A DNA stretch of 41,037 nucleotides from DATCMA01 sp036563645 (GCA_036563645.1 DATCMA010000040.1:1-41037), one strand, 5' to 3'; counted from the first letter of the stretch, positions 1 through 8,667 are shown. Notes: a model not told the origin generated them from the sequence alone. A program made the numbers and translations.

Positions 1-116
1 GGTGGCCATAGCGGAGGGGAAACGCCCGGACACATCCCGAACCCGGAAGCTAAGCCCTCCAGCGCCGATGGTACTGCACCCGCCAGGGTGTGGGAGAGTA
101 GGACACCGCCGGACAC
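1..116 (+). rRNA. rrf: 5S ribosomal RNA, 5' end just outside the window
   Basis: The sequence carries the hallmark actinobacterial 5S blocks: ACCCGGAAGCTAAGC near position 40, CGCCGATGGTACTGC near 63 and GGGAGAGTAGG near 92. The 3' strand of helix I (caccgccggacac) would pair with a 5' strand of which only ggtggc lies in the window, so roughly five 5' bases are missing. It implies a 16S-23S-5S operon immediately upstream. The exact 3' end is uncertain by a few bases. Confidence 0.95.
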
Positions 117-152
117 CTTTATACGTGACAACAATTGAATAGTGATTAGTGA

Positions 153-197
153 AAAGTCCACTCCCTTTCCCGCGATAGCCCCAAGGGAGTGGACTTT
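153..197 (+). terminator. Long perfect hairpin after the rRNA operon
   Basis: A perfect 15-bp inverted repeat (153-167 with 183-197) with a 15-nt loop lies 36 nt after the 5S gene. It starts with AAAG and ends with CTTT, so it could act in either direction. Position and strength fit an rRNA operon terminator. A GTG at 189 inside the right arm opens a longer reading frame for the next gene, but it is an unlikely start. Confidence 0.75.
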
Positions 198-245
198 CGC
201 GCGCCACGCCCGCCGTTGCGGCGGGCGGCAGGAAGGATAGATCCC

Positions 246-1493
246 GTGAACCCAGAACCGCAGGGGGACGATCGCTCGCGTCGCGATGCTCCTCGAGAGA
301 ACCGCCGCGACCCGGATCAGCCCGGCGACCGGACCGGTGGGCATCGCGGTCGGGACGGTGCCCCAGCCGATCCCCATGGTGAGCGGGCACGGGATCGTCA
401 TCGCGCGCGCTACGGCGAACGCGGCGGGAGAGCGCCGGACGGGCTCGGGCGCCACGCCGACCGTCGCTTCCACGACCGCGGCGGTGGGCGCGGCGCGGGC
501 TGGGACAGACCAGCACGAGACGGCGCTGGACGTCCCCGGGGCACCAACGGGGTGCGTGGGCGTGTCGACAGGGACCGCGCCGGCTTCGGGAGCGGGCGCG
601 ACGCCGGTCATCGCGGGCGGTGGGATGACCGTCCGCGGCGGAACCCGAGGTGGCGAGAACGCGATCGGCGCGTCGAGGAGTCGGCGACCGCGGCGAGCGG
701 CGCGGGGCGCCTTCCGGAGCTTCCGCCGGACATCTCCGCCGCTGACTTGCACCGGGACATCCGGTCGGAGCTGCTCGTTCTCGGCCGGTCGCTCGCGGAG
801 GTCGTCGCCCAGCGCCTCGTGGCGACCGCGCAGCTCCTGGAGGAGGATCCGGAGCAGGCGTTGGCGCACGCCCTCGTGGCGCGCCGCCTCGCCTCCCGGG
901 TCGCCGCGGTGCGCGAGGCGGTGGGGCTGGCGGCGTATCGCGCCGGGGAGTGGCAGACGGCGGTGCGCGAACTGCGCGCCTACCACCGGTTGAGCGGCCG
1001 GCAGACCCACCTCGCGCTGATCGCTGACTGCGAACGCGCGCTGGGGCGCCCCGAGCGCGCCATCGACATCTACCGGGACGCCGACCTCAGTACGCTCGAC
1101 AAGGCGGCCGCGATCGAGCTGCTGATCGTCGCCGCCGGCGCTCGTCGGGACATGGGGCAACGGGAAGCCGCGGTGGCCATGCTCCAGGTCGACGAGCTGC
1201 ACCAGACCGACCACGCACCCTGGGTGGCGCGGCTGCGCTACGCGTACGCCGACGCGTTGCTGGCCGTAGGACGCCGCGCCGAGGCGCGGGAGTGGTTCGC
1301 GCGGGCGGTCGACGCCGACGAGGAGGCGCAGACCGACGCGACGGACCGTCTGCTCGAACTCGACGGTGTGGTGTTGGAGAGCGAGGAGGCTTCCGACGAG
1401 GCTCCCGATGAGGGAGCGTCCAGCGGCGTCGAGTCGTCCCCGGTCGACACGTCCCCACCTGATGCCCCCAACGATGACAACACCCCTCGTTGA
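246..1493 (+). CDS. TPR protein with disordered Arg/Gly/Asp-rich N-terminus
   Basis: About 415 residues. The first ~150 are dominated by Arg, Asp and Gly (RDR, RGGR and HRGR patches) and look intrinsically disordered, like RGG-type RNA-contacting tails. The rest is alpha-helical with TPR-like units (YRAGEWQTAVRELRAYHRL, then ERAIDIYRDADL), followed by an acidic Ser/Glu/Pro tail. TPR domains bind other proteins; no catalytic motif is visible. I chose GTG 246 because GGAAGG (231-236) lies 9 nt upstream; an in-frame GTG at 189 sits inside the rRNA terminator stem. The next gene overlaps its 3' end by 20 nt, so the two are probably co-transcribed. The specific role is unknown; a ribosome-related job is only suggested by the 5S neighbour. 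Confidence 0.75.
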   Translation: MNPEPQGDDRSRRDAPRENRRDPDQPGDRTGGHRGRDGAPADPHGERARDRHRARYGERGGRAPDGLGRHADRRFHDRGGGRGAGWDRPARDGAGRPRGTNGVRGRVDRDRAGFGSGRDAGHRGRWDDRPRRNPRWRERDRRVEESATAASGAGRLPELPPDISAADLHRDIRSELLVLGRSLAEVVAQRLVATAQLLEEDPEQALAHALVARRLASRVAAVREAVGLAAYRAGEWQTAVRELRAYHRLSGRQTHLALIADCERALGRPERAIDIYRDADLSTLDKAAAIELLIVAAGARRDMGQREAAVAMLQVDELHQTDHAPWVARLRYAYADALLAVGRRAEAREWFARAVDADEEAQTDATDRLLELDGVVLESEEASDEAPDEGASSGVESSPVDTSPPDAPNDDNTPR

Positions 1494-2514
1494 CGCCTAC
1501 GACCTCGTCATCTTCGATCTCGACGGGGTCATCTACCTGATCGATCAGCCCATCCCCGGCGCGGTGGAGGCGGTCTCCCGCTTGTCCGCGGAGGGCCGGC
1601 GGTTCGCGTTCGCCACGAACAACGCCTCACGACGAGCCGCCGACGTCGCGGCGCTCTTGGCCGGCATGGGCGTGCCCGCGACCGCTGACCACGTGCTGAC
1701 GTCGGCGGGGGCGGCCGCGGCGCTGCTCGCCGACCGGCTCCCGAGCGGCGCCCCGGTGCTCGTGGTCGGGGCTCCGGCGCTGTGCGCCGAGGTGGAGGCG
1801 GTGGGACTGCGCCCGGTCGATCAGGCGGACCGGTCTCCCCAGGCGGTGGTGCAGGGGTACGGGCCCCAGGTGGGCTGGGGGGTGTTGGCCGAGGCGACGG
1901 TGGCGATCCGAGCCGGGGCGCTGTGGGTGGCGACGAACACCGATCGCACTCTGCCCAGTCCGCGCGGACCACTGCCGGGCAATGGGGCGTTGGTCGCGGC
2001 GGTGCGCACGGCCGTGGGACGGGATCCTGACGTGGTGGTGGGAAAGCCCGCGCCCGCGCTGTTCACCACCGCTGCCCGGGGCGCGTCCCGTCCGCTGGTC
2101 GTCGGCGACCGCCTGGACACCGACATCGAAGGCGCGGTGCGCGCCGGCATGGACAGTCTCCTCGTCCTGACCGGGGTGACGGGCGCTGTCGAGTTGCTCA
2201 CGGCGCCCGCGCACCGACGCCCCACCTACATCGCCGCGGATACGCGAGGCCTCTTCGCGCCGGCCGACGCCCTTCGGGTCGCCGCGCCGGAGTGCGCGGG
2301 GTGGCGGGCGACGTGGGACGGGGCACGGCTTCGCCTGGACGGGGACGGGGCCACGGTGGACGCGCTGCGCGCCTTGTGCGCCGCCGTCTGGTCCGAGCCT
2401 TCCGACCCCAGCCGTTCGACGCGACCGGTTCCCCCCGTGGTCGCCGGCTCGCCGCGGGCTGAGGCCGCCTTGGGGGAGCTGGGTCTCACGGGCGGGGCCG
2501 CGGTGGAGGCGTAG
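1474..2514 (+). CDS. HAD-IIA family sugar-phosphatase (NagD-like)
   Basis: 346 residues. HAD motif I is FDLDGVIY with nucleophile Asp15 and Asp17. Motif II region is FATNNASR, the Lys of motif III is in VGKPAPALF, and motif IV is VGDRLDTDIEGAVRAGMDS. This is the layout of subclass IIA phosphatases (NagD, 4-nitrophenyl phosphatase, glycerol-phosphate phosphatase), which have a C2 cap between motifs II and III. An extra ~90-residue C-terminal region follows the core. ATG 1474 places the hydrophobic strand before motif I correctly; ATG 1462 is an alternative. It overlaps the TPR gene by 20 nt, implying translational coupling. The substrate cannot be read from sequence; a cytoplasmic phosphosugar or phosphoglycolate is likely. 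Confidence 0.88.
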   Translation: MTTPLVDAYDLVIFDLDGVIYLIDQPIPGAVEAVSRLSAEGRRFAFATNNASRRAADVAALLAGMGVPATADHVLTSAGAAAALLADRLPSGAPVLVVGAPALCAEVEAVGLRPVDQADRSPQAVVQGYGPQVGWGVLAEATVAIRAGALWVATNTDRTLPSPRGPLPGNGALVAAVRTAVGRDPDVVVGKPAPALFTTAARGASRPLVVGDRLDTDIEGAVRAGMDSLLVLTGVTGAVELLTAPAHRRPTYIAADTRGLFAPADALRVAAPECAGWRATWDGARLRLDGDGATVDALRALCAAVWSEPSDPSRSTRPVPPVVAGSPRAEAALGELGLTGGAAVEA

Positions 2515-2534
2515 CGGCGCGGGCGGGGTCGCCT

Positions 2535-2870
2535 TCAGAGCAGGCTCCGCAGCTTGAGCAGGTCGAGCGGGTTGGCCTTGATCGAGATCCGCCGTGTGGC
2601 CAGGGCGTGCATGACGTCGAGGTCGCCGCGTACCAGCGCGAGGAGGTCGTCGCTGCTGGTGATGAGCGCGAGTTTCGCCTGCGGGTCGTCGCCGTCGGCG
2701 ATGTCGACCAGGCGGCCGCCGGTGAGCCGGCCGTGAAAGGCGACGCCGAGGTCGGAGATGCGACAGGCCAACGTCCGGTCAAAGGTGATTTTCTTCTGCA
2801 GGTTGGCGTTGGCCGCTAACCGGGCGGCCAGCTCCCGCAACGCCTCCCGGCACTCCTCGACGCTGGCCAC
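2535..2870 (-). CDS. SCP2 sterol-binding domain protein
   Basis: 111 residues, a single SCP2-like alpha/beta domain: amphipathic helix (VEECREALRELAARL), then strands ITFDRTLACRI and LGVAFHGRLTGGRLVDI, then a C-terminal helix around DDLLALVRGDLDVMHAL. SCP2 domains bind lipids or serve as C-terminal modules of maturases. Stand-alone copies are common in actinobacteria and the ligand here is unknown. The start is GTG at 2870, preceded on the reverse strand by GGAGGGAG. It is convergent with the HAD gene (20 nt between stops) and divergent from the phasin-like gene. Confidence 0.85.
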   Translation of the reverse strand: MASVEECREALRELAARLAANANLQKKITFDRTLACRISDLGVAFHGRLTGGRLVDIADGDDPQAKLALITSSDDLLALVRGDLDVMHALATRRISIKANPLDLLKLRSLL

Positions 2871-3001
2871 CTGACTCCCTCCTTCGCCATCGGGGACACC
2901 GCGCGGCGGGCGTCCGTCGTCTCACGCGGGGCACGGTACCGCATCGTGGTGGAGCCGGCCGGTAGCGTGACATCGAGCATCGGTGTGCGAAGGGATTCGG
3001 C

Positions 3002-3541
3002 ATGCAGGACGCGTGGCGGGCCTACCTGGGGTTGGCCCTCGGAGTGACCGAGGCGTCGCGAAAGAAGGCCGAGGAGATCGTTCGCAAACTCGTGGGCAAG
3101 GGCGGCGCGACCGCGGCCCAACTTCAGGCGCTCGCCGAGGAGCTGCGGGCGGTCAGCGCGGCCAATCGGGAGGCGTTGACCCGGTTGGTGCGCGCGGAGA
3201 TTGATCGGGCGGTGGGTGCGCTCGGCCTGGCGACCGCGGATGACGTCGCGGAGTTGACCCGCCGAATTGAGGAGCTTGAACGGAATCTCCAGGAGCTGCG
3301 TGTCCGCGTGGCGGGGGACACGCCGGGGCCCGTCGGCGGCGTGGCCGGTGACGGGGCTATCCTCTCCGAGCCCGCCGCGGCGGGCTCGAGTGCGCGCGAG
3401 ACCCCATCGCACACTGAGGCGCCGCCGGTGAAGAAAGTCGCGAAAAAGGCGGTGAAAAAGGCCGTGAAGAAGGCGACGAAAGCCGCCGCGCCACGCAAGC
3501 GCACCGGCGCGGTCGAGCACGAGGGAGGTGACGCGCGGTGA
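3002..3541 (+). CDS. Phasin-like coiled-coil protein with Lys/Ala-rich tail
   Basis: 179 residues. Residues ~1-110 form long amphipathic helices (AWRAYLGLALGVTEASRKKA, DDVAELTRRIEELERNLQEL) typical of phasin-family or granule-associated coiled coils. A Gly/Ala/Pro linker follows, then a basic tail of repeated KKA/AKK units (about 3430-3510) resembling histone H1 or PhaM-type nucleic-acid-binding tails. Phasins coat polyhydroxyalkanoate granules, but no PHA synthase is in this window, so a nucleoid or ribosome-related function is equally possible. ATG 3002 follows GAAGGG at about 2990. The next gene starts within its stop codon (GTGA), so they are coupled. Confidence 0.75.
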   Translation: MQDAWRAYLGLALGVTEASRKKAEEIVRKLVGKGGATAAQLQALAEELRAVSAANREALTRLVRAEIDRAVGALGLATADDVAELTRRIEELERNLQELRVRVAGDTPGPVGGVAGDGAILSEPAAAGSSARETPSHTEAPPVKKVAKKAVKKAVKKATKAAAPRKRTGAVEHEGGDAR

Positions 3542-3750
3542 GCGGGTCTGCGCCCGGGGCGATCCCGCCGGGCACGTCGCCGGTGCCGGGTGCGTCGGGG
3601 TCCACGCCTTCGACCGGGCACCCAGCGGTCGACGCGGTGCTGCACGGGCTGGAGAATGCGGTGGACTTGCCGCTGCGGGAGCAGATCGTCCAGTACGAGG
3701 CGGCGTACCGCATGCTGCAGGATGTCCTCGCCGGCATCGACCAGGTCTGA
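3538..3750 (+). CDS. Small conserved actinobacterial protein of unknown function
   Basis: 70 residues. The N-terminal half is Gly/Ser/Pro-rich; the C-terminal half is a predicted helix pair (HPAVDAVLHGLENAVDLPL, REQIVQYEAAYRMLQDVL). GTG 3538 overlaps the upstream stop as GTGA. It lies between the phasin-like gene and tlyA and is probably co-transcribed with both. No function is recognised; length and position match small helical proteins often found just before tlyA in streptomycete-type genomes. Confidence 0.65.
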   Translation: MSGSAPGAIPPGTSPVPGASGSTPSTGHPAVDAVLHGLENAVDLPLREQIVQYEAAYRMLQDVLAGIDQV

Positions 3751-3783
3751 CCGGTTGTCGATTGGCTTCGGAGTCTTTCGCGC

Positions 3784-4617
3784 ATGGCACGTCGTACCCG
3801 GCTCGACGCGGAGTTGGTTCGCCGCGGTTTGGCTCGGTCCCGAGAGCAGGCCGCCGCGTTGGTCGCGGCGGGGCGGGTGCAGGTGCGCGGGGTGACTGCG
3901 CGGAAGGCCGCCGCCATGGTCGATCCGGGCGATCCTGTCCGCGTTACGGGCGACGACCCGCTCCAGGAGTACGTCTCACGGGGCGGGCATAAGCTCGCCG
4001 GTGCGTTGGCGATCTTCGGCCCCGAGGGGTTGACGGTGGCGGGTCGGCGCTGCCTGGACGCGGGGGCGTCCACCGGAGGCTTCACCGACGTGCTGCTCCG
4101 CGCCGGGGCGGCCGAGGTGGTCGCGGTGGACGTCGGGTACGGCCAGCTGGCCTGGAAGCTGAGGAACGACCCTCGGGTGCGGGTCTTTGAGCGCACCAAC
4201 GTGCGCTACCTCACCCCCGACGCCATCGGCGGCCCGGTATCGCTGACCGTGGCTGATCTGTCGTTTATCTCACTGCGGGTGGTCTTGCCGGCGCTGGTCG
4301 CCTGCACGGACCCTGACGGGGACCTCGTGGTGATGGTCAAGCCGCAGTTCGAGGTCGGCAAGGAGCGGGTGGGGTCTGGCGGCGTGGTGCGCGATCCCGG
4401 CCTGCGCGCTGAGGCGGTGGTAGCGGTCGCCGACTCGGCGTACGCGTTGGGATGGGGGACGGTCGGCGTGACCCCCAGCCCGCTGCCGGGTCCCAGTGGG
4501 AACGTGGAGTTTTTCCTGTGGTTGCGCCGCGGGGCGCCGCGGGCGGACGAGGAGCGCGTCCGGGCGGTGGTGACCGCTGGGCCCGCGGGGGCACAGACGT
4601 CGGGAGAGGAAGCCTGA
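3784..4617 (+). CDS. tlyA: 16S/23S rRNA (cytidine-2'-O)-methyltransferase TlyA
   Basis: 277 residues with the two-domain TlyA architecture. An N-terminal S4 RNA-binding domain (residues ~1-60, RTRLDAELVRRGLARSREQA) precedes an FtsJ-like SAM methyltransferase domain. The SAM loop is LDAGASTGGF at residues 91-100, and the late motif is VMVKPQFEVGKERV with the catalytic Lys. The family 2'-O-methylates cytidines in 16S and 23S rRNA, and loss gives capreomycin/viomycin resistance in mycobacteria. It is followed by NAD kinase through a TGATG overlap, as in the M. tuberculosis tlyA-ppnK order. Confidence 0.95.
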   Translation: MARRTRLDAELVRRGLARSREQAAALVAAGRVQVRGVTARKAAAMVDPGDPVRVTGDDPLQEYVSRGGHKLAGALAIFGPEGLTVAGRRCLDAGASTGGFTDVLLRAGAAEVVAVDVGYGQLAWKLRNDPRVRVFERTNVRYLTPDAIGGPVSLTVADLSFISLRVVLPALVACTDPDGDLVVMVKPQFEVGKERVGSGGVVRDPGLRAEAVVAVADSAYALGWGTVGVTPSPLPGPSGNVEFFLWLRRGAPRADEERVRAVVTAGPAGAQTSGEEA

Positions 4618-5501
4618 TGAACCGGGTCGCGCTGTTGGTGATTCACACCGGACGACGGCGCAGCCTGGACCACGCGCGCACGGTCGCGCGTGACCTCCTG
4701 TCGGCGGGTTTCGAGGTTCGCGTCATCGACGACGAGGCGGCGCTTCTCGATGTGCCCGACGTGGTGCCGGTCACCGGTCTGTCGGCCGCCGAGGGGGCGG
4801 AGATTGTCTTCGCGCTCGGCGGGGACGGCACCTTCTTGCGCGCCGCGGAGCTGGCTCGCCCCGCCAAGGCGCCGTTGCTCGGCATCAACCTCGGCAAGGT
4901 CGGGTTCCTCGCCGAGGCGGAAGTCGGTGATCTGGATCGCGTTGTCCAGGACGTGGTCAACCGTTCGTACACAGTGGACGAACGGCTGACCCTGGAGGTC
5001 CGCGCGGAGATCGACGGGCAGGAGCCCATCGAATCGTGGGCGCTCAACGAGGTCAGTGTCGAGAAGGGACAGCGCGCCCACATGCTCGAGCTCATGGTCG
5101 ACGTGGACGGCCGCCCGCTGTCCCGCTACGGCTGTGACGGCGTGGTCTGTGCCACCCCGACCGGCTCGACCGCCTACGCGTTCTCCGCTGGCGGCCCCGT
5201 GGTCTGGCCCGAGGTCGAGGCCCTGCTCCTGGTGCCGGTGAGCGCGCACGCCTTGTTCAGCAAACCGTTGGTGACCGCGCCGACGTCGACGTTTGCCATC
5301 ACCGTCGATCCGTATACGAGCCTGGCCGTGCTGTGTTGCGATGGGCGCCGGGTGTACGACCTGCCACCCGGAACACGGGTGACGGTGCGCCGCGGATCGC
5401 TCCCGGTTCGCGTGGTGCGGTTGCGGCCCCGACCGTTCACCGACCGGCTGGTGGCGAAGTTCGGGTTGCCGGTGGACGGTTGGCGCGGCCATTCGGCGTG
5501 A
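4617..5501 (+). CDS. nadK: NAD kinase
   Basis: 294 residues. It phosphorylates NAD to NADP with ATP or polyphosphate in the cytoplasm. The diagnostic GGDGT motif is at residues 68-72 (FALGGDGTFLRAAELAR). LGINLGKVGFLAE, the NE motif (WALNEVSVEKG) and the TPTGSTAYAFSAGGP block also match. Start ATG 4617 overlaps the tlyA stop (TGATG); longer upstream frames only read through tlyA in another frame. Length is normal for the family. It sits in the conserved tlyA-nadK-recN order. Confidence 0.95.
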   Translation: MNRVALLVIHTGRRRSLDHARTVARDLLSAGFEVRVIDDEAALLDVPDVVPVTGLSAAEGAEIVFALGGDGTFLRAAELARPAKAPLLGINLGKVGFLAEAEVGDLDRVVQDVVNRSYTVDERLTLEVRAEIDGQEPIESWALNEVSVEKGQRAHMLELMVDVDGRPLSRYGCDGVVCATPTGSTAYAFSAGGPVVWPEVEALLLVPVSAHALFSKPLVTAPTSTFAITVDPYTSLAVLCCDGRRVYDLPPGTRVTVRRGSLPVRVVRLRPRPFTDRLVAKFGLPVDGWRGHSA

Positions 5502-5573
5502 GCGCGCGCGAGCTCAGGACGCGCGGGCGCGCAAGTAGTCAAGTGTCACAACGCGCTACTACTGTCAGGTGCT

Positions 5574-7331
5574 GTGCTGGAAGAGCTGCGGATCGCCGGT
5601 CTTGGTGTCATCGAGGACACCACGCTGCAGTTGACCCCCGGCATGAACGTCATCACCGGGGAGACTGGTGCGGGCAAGACGATGGTGGTCACCGGCCTGG
5701 GCTTGCTGTTCGGCGGGCGCGCTGACGCCGGTCGAGTCCGTCCAGGGCTTGGCCGTGCGGTGATCGAAGGTCGGTTGCGGCTCACGGGATCGACCGCGGA
5801 CGCCGTGCACGCCCGGATTGCCGAGGCGGGTGGAGATATCGATGAAGACGGAACGATTCTCCTCAGCCGGACGGTGACCGCGGAAGGACGCTCCCGCGCC
5901 TATATCGGCGGCCGTAGCGTGCCGGTGTCGATGCTGTCCGAGGTGGGGGGATTCGTGCTGGCCGTGCACGGGCAGTCGGATCAACTCCGGCTGTTGCGGC
6001 CGGCGGAGCAGCGCGCCGCCTTGGACCGGTTCGCCGGCCCGGAGCACGAGAAGCTTCTCGACGCCTTCCGCGACGCGTACACCCGGTGGCGCCAGGTCGA
6101 GGAGGACCTCGCCACGCGGCGCCGGAACGCCCAAGAGCTCAATCGCGAGGCTGACCTGCTCCGGCTCGGACTCGACGAGATCAGCCGGGTGAACCCGCAG
6201 CCGGGTGAGGACGAGGAGCTGCGTGCCGAAGCGGCGCGTCTCGAACACGCCGAAGGACTGCGCGTGGCGGCGCAGAGCGCCCAACTCGCGCTCACCGGCG
6301 GGGAGGAGACCGGCGATGAGGTGCCGGACGCGGTGACGTTGCTCGGCACTGCCCGGCGGGGCTTGGAAGCCCAGGCCGCGGCTGATCCCCGGTTAGGGGA
6401 GCTGGCGGCGCGGCTGGAGGAGGCCGCGGCGCTGATCACCGATGTCGCGGCGGAGCTGTCCACCTATCTGGCGAGCCTGGACGCGGACCCAGACCGGTTG
6501 CAGGCCATCTATGAGCGGCGCGCGGCGCTGCGCGGGCTGACGCGCAAGTACGCCGACGACATCGACGGGGTGCTCGCCTGGGCGGAGCGGGCTCGGCGGC
6601 GCTTGGCGGAGTTGGACACCTCCGACGAACGGCTCGAGGAGCTCGACCGGGAACGTCGGCGCTTGGCCGCCGAGGTGGCGGAGCTGGCGGAGCGGTTGTC
6701 CGCTTCCCGCCGGGAGGCGGCCGCCCGCTTCGCCGAGGAGGTCACCGCAGAGTTGACCGGCTTGGCGATGCCCCACGCGCGCATCGAGGTAGCGGTGCTG
6801 CCCCGGCCGACCGTGCGCGGAGAGCCGGTCCTCTCCATCGCGGGCCGGGAGGTCGGGGTGGGGCCGGACGGCGCCGATGAGGTGGAGCTCCGGCTGATCG
6901 CGCACCCCGGCGCGCCCGCGTTGCCGCTGCAACGGGGCGCCTCCGGCGGTGAGCTCTCGCGCGTGATGCTGGCGATCGAGGTGGTCTTCGCCGGCGCGGG
7001 TGGGCCGCCCACTCTCGTGTTCGACGAGGTCGACGCCGGCGTCGGGGGGCAGGCTGCGGTGGAGATTGGGCGTCGGCTCGCGCGGCTCGCGCGCAGCCAC
7101 CAGGTCCTCGTCGTCACCCACCTGCCGCAGGTGGCGGCGTTCGCCGACCGCCACCTCGTCGTCGCCAAGGACAGCGGTGGCGCGGTGACGACGAGCGGGG
7201 TGCGTGTGGTGGAGGACACGGACCGGGCGCGGGAGTTGGCCCGGATGCTCGCCGGTTTGCCGGACTCGGACTTGGGTATCGCGCACGCGGAGGAGTTGCT
7301 GGCCGTGGCGGCCCGTGAGCGGCGGGTGTGA
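5574..7331 (+). CDS. recN: DNA repair protein RecN
   Basis: 585 residues, an SMC-like ATPase that gathers DNA ends during double-strand-break repair. Walker A is GETGAGKT at residues 29-36. Two coiled-coil segments rich in Glu/Arg/Leu occupy residues ~150-370. The ABC signature GASGGELSRVMLAIE is followed by Walker B LVFDEVDAGVGG and HLPQVAAFADRH. The start is GTG 5574. I see no actinobacterial SOS box (GAAC-N4-GTTC) in the 72 nt upstream, so LexA control is not evident. A 6-bp inverted repeat (5534-5539 with 5558-5563) lies just before the start. Confidence 0.95.
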   Translation: MLEELRIAGLGVIEDTTLQLTPGMNVITGETGAGKTMVVTGLGLLFGGRADAGRVRPGLGRAVIEGRLRLTGSTADAVHARIAEAGGDIDEDGTILLSRTVTAEGRSRAYIGGRSVPVSMLSEVGGFVLAVHGQSDQLRLLRPAEQRAALDRFAGPEHEKLLDAFRDAYTRWRQVEEDLATRRRNAQELNREADLLRLGLDEISRVNPQPGEDEELRAEAARLEHAEGLRVAAQSAQLALTGGEETGDEVPDAVTLLGTARRGLEAQAAADPRLGELAARLEEAAALITDVAAELSTYLASLDADPDRLQAIYERRAALRGLTRKYADDIDGVLAWAERARRRLAELDTSDERLEELDRERRRLAAEVAELAERLSASRREAAARFAEEVTAELTGLAMPHARIEVAVLPRPTVRGEPVLSIAGREVGVGPDGADEVELRLIAHPGAPALPLQRGASGGELSRVMLAIEVVFAGAGGPPTLVFDEVDAGVGGQAAVEIGRRLARLARSHQVLVVTHLPQVAAFADRHLVVAKDSGGAVTTSGVRVVEDTDRARELARMLAGLPDSDLGIAHAEELLAVAARERRV

Positions 7332-7440
7332 GCGGGCGAGGGCCATGTGACGATGGTCATCCCGGTTCGCCGCGGAGGGCGGTCGACCACGGTTGACGGG
7401 TCCGGCGCGGACCGGGGGACATCCGAGCCGACGACGTCAG

Positions 7441-7476
7441 GGCATGTCGTAACAGGAAAATTCCGCCTTACATGCC
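7441..7476. promoter_or_regulatory. Possible operator/promoter before steA
   Basis: A 7-bp inverted repeat (GGCATGT at 7441-7447, ACATGCC at 7470-7476) with a 22-nt spacer brackets a possible sigma-70-type promoter (TGTCGT at 7445-7450, 17-nt spacer, TTACAT at 7468-7473). The arrangement fits an operator overlapping a promoter for steA-steB. Both promoter hexamers are poor matches to consensus. Confidence 0.3.
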
Positions 7477-7488
7477 AGGATGGTCCCG

Positions 7489-8667
7489 ATGCGTCTACCT
7501 ATGTTGCGCCGGTCCCGGACTGTCGAGCCCGGGGTGATCGCCGGCACCGCGCGCCTTGACCGCCGGACGAAACGTCTGGCGGGTCGTCTGCGCCCCGGTG
7601 ACATCGCTGTGATCGACCACGTCGACCTCGATCGCGTCGCCGCTGACTCGCTCGTCGCGGCCGGCGTCGCGGCGGTGCTAAACGCCAAGCCCTCCATCTC
7701 GGGCCGGTATCCCAACCTCGGCCCGCAGGTGCTGATCGATGCGGGGATCCCGCTCATCGACAACCTCGGCGAGGCGGTTTTCCAGCAGCTGCGCGAGGGT
7801 GACACGGTCCGCATCGAGGGCGGCACGGTCTATCTCGGCGACGCCGCGATCGCCCACGGTACCCGGCAGAACGCGGAGTCAGTGGCCCAAGCGATGGCCG
7901 ACGCGCGCGAAGGGCTCTCGGTCCAGCTCGAGGCCTTCGCCGCCAACACGATGGAATACCTGAAGCAGGAGCGGGACCTCCTGCTCGACGGCGTCGGCGT
8001 GCCGGATATCCAGACGCCGATCGCCGGTCGGCACTGCCTGATCGTGGTACGCGGCTACGACTACAAGGCCGATCTCGACGTTCTGCGTCCCTACATTCGG
8101 GAATTCAAACCCGTATTGATCGGCGTCGACGGTGGTGCGGACGCGCTGGTCGAGGCGGGATACACCCCGGACATCATCATCGGGGACATGGATTCGGTCT
8201 CCGACGACGTGCTGCGGTGCGGCGCGGAAGTCGTGGTGCACGCCTACCCGGATGGGCGGGCACCAGGGCTGGCCCGGGTGCACCAACTGGGCGTCAAGGC
8301 GGTGACCTTCCCGGCTGCGGCGACCAGCGAAGACATCGCCATGCTCCTCGCCGACGAGAAGGGCGCCTCGCTCATCGTCGCGGTCGGTACCCACGCCACC
8401 TTGGTGGAGTTCCTCGACAAAGGGCGGGGCGGCATGGCATCGACATTCCTCACCCGCCTCAAGGTGGGGGCTAAGCTCGTCGATGCCAAGGGGGTGAGCC
8501 GACTCTACCGGCAAAACATCTCGGGATCCGCATTGCTGCTGCTCGTGCTGTCGGCGATTGCGGCGATGGCCTCTGCCGTGGCGGTGTCCACGGTGGGCAA
8601 GGCCTATCTCGGGGTGGTATCCGAGTGGTGGGACAATTTCATATTCCAGCTCGGCCAACTGTTCTAG
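7489..8667 (+). CDS. steA: SteA-like cytokinetic ring / cell-envelope protein
   Basis: About 392 residues. The central part resembles the thiamin-pyrophosphokinase fold (GVDGGADALVEAGYTPDIII followed by GDMDSVSDDVL). The C-terminus has a transmembrane segment (LLLLVLSAIAAMASAVAV) then a short tail. This is the architecture of M. tuberculosis Rv1697 and corynebacterial SteA, which acts with SteB at the division septum. ATG 7489 is preferred because AGGA (7477-7480) lies 8 nt upstream; ATG 7480 is too close to it. steB follows 25 nt later, as expected for the pair. Confidence 0.88.
   Translation: MRLPMLRRSRTVEPGVIAGTARLDRRTKRLAGRLRPGDIAVIDHVDLDRVAADSLVAAGVAAVLNAKPSISGRYPNLGPQVLIDAGIPLIDNLGEAVFQQLREGDTVRIEGGTVYLGDAAIAHGTRQNAESVAQAMADAREGLSVQLEAFAANTMEYLKQERDLLLDGVGVPDIQTPIAGRHCLIVVRGYDYKADLDVLRPYIREFKPVLIGVDGGADALVEAGYTPDIIIGDMDSVSDDVLRCGAEVVVHAYPDGRAPGLARVHQLGVKAVTFPAAATSEDIAMLLADEKGASLIVAVGTHATLVEFLDKGRGGMASTFLTRLKVGAKLVDAKGVSRLYRQNISGSALLLLVLSAIAAMASAVAVSTVGKAYLGVVSEWWDNFIFQLGQLF

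Noticed and set aside
189..245. Upstream GTG start for the TPR protein
   Set aside because: It lies inside the right arm of the rRNA terminator; GTG 246 has a proper ribosome site.
5502..5573. LexA/SOS operator before recN
   Set aside because: No GAAC-N4-GTTC pattern is present in the gap.
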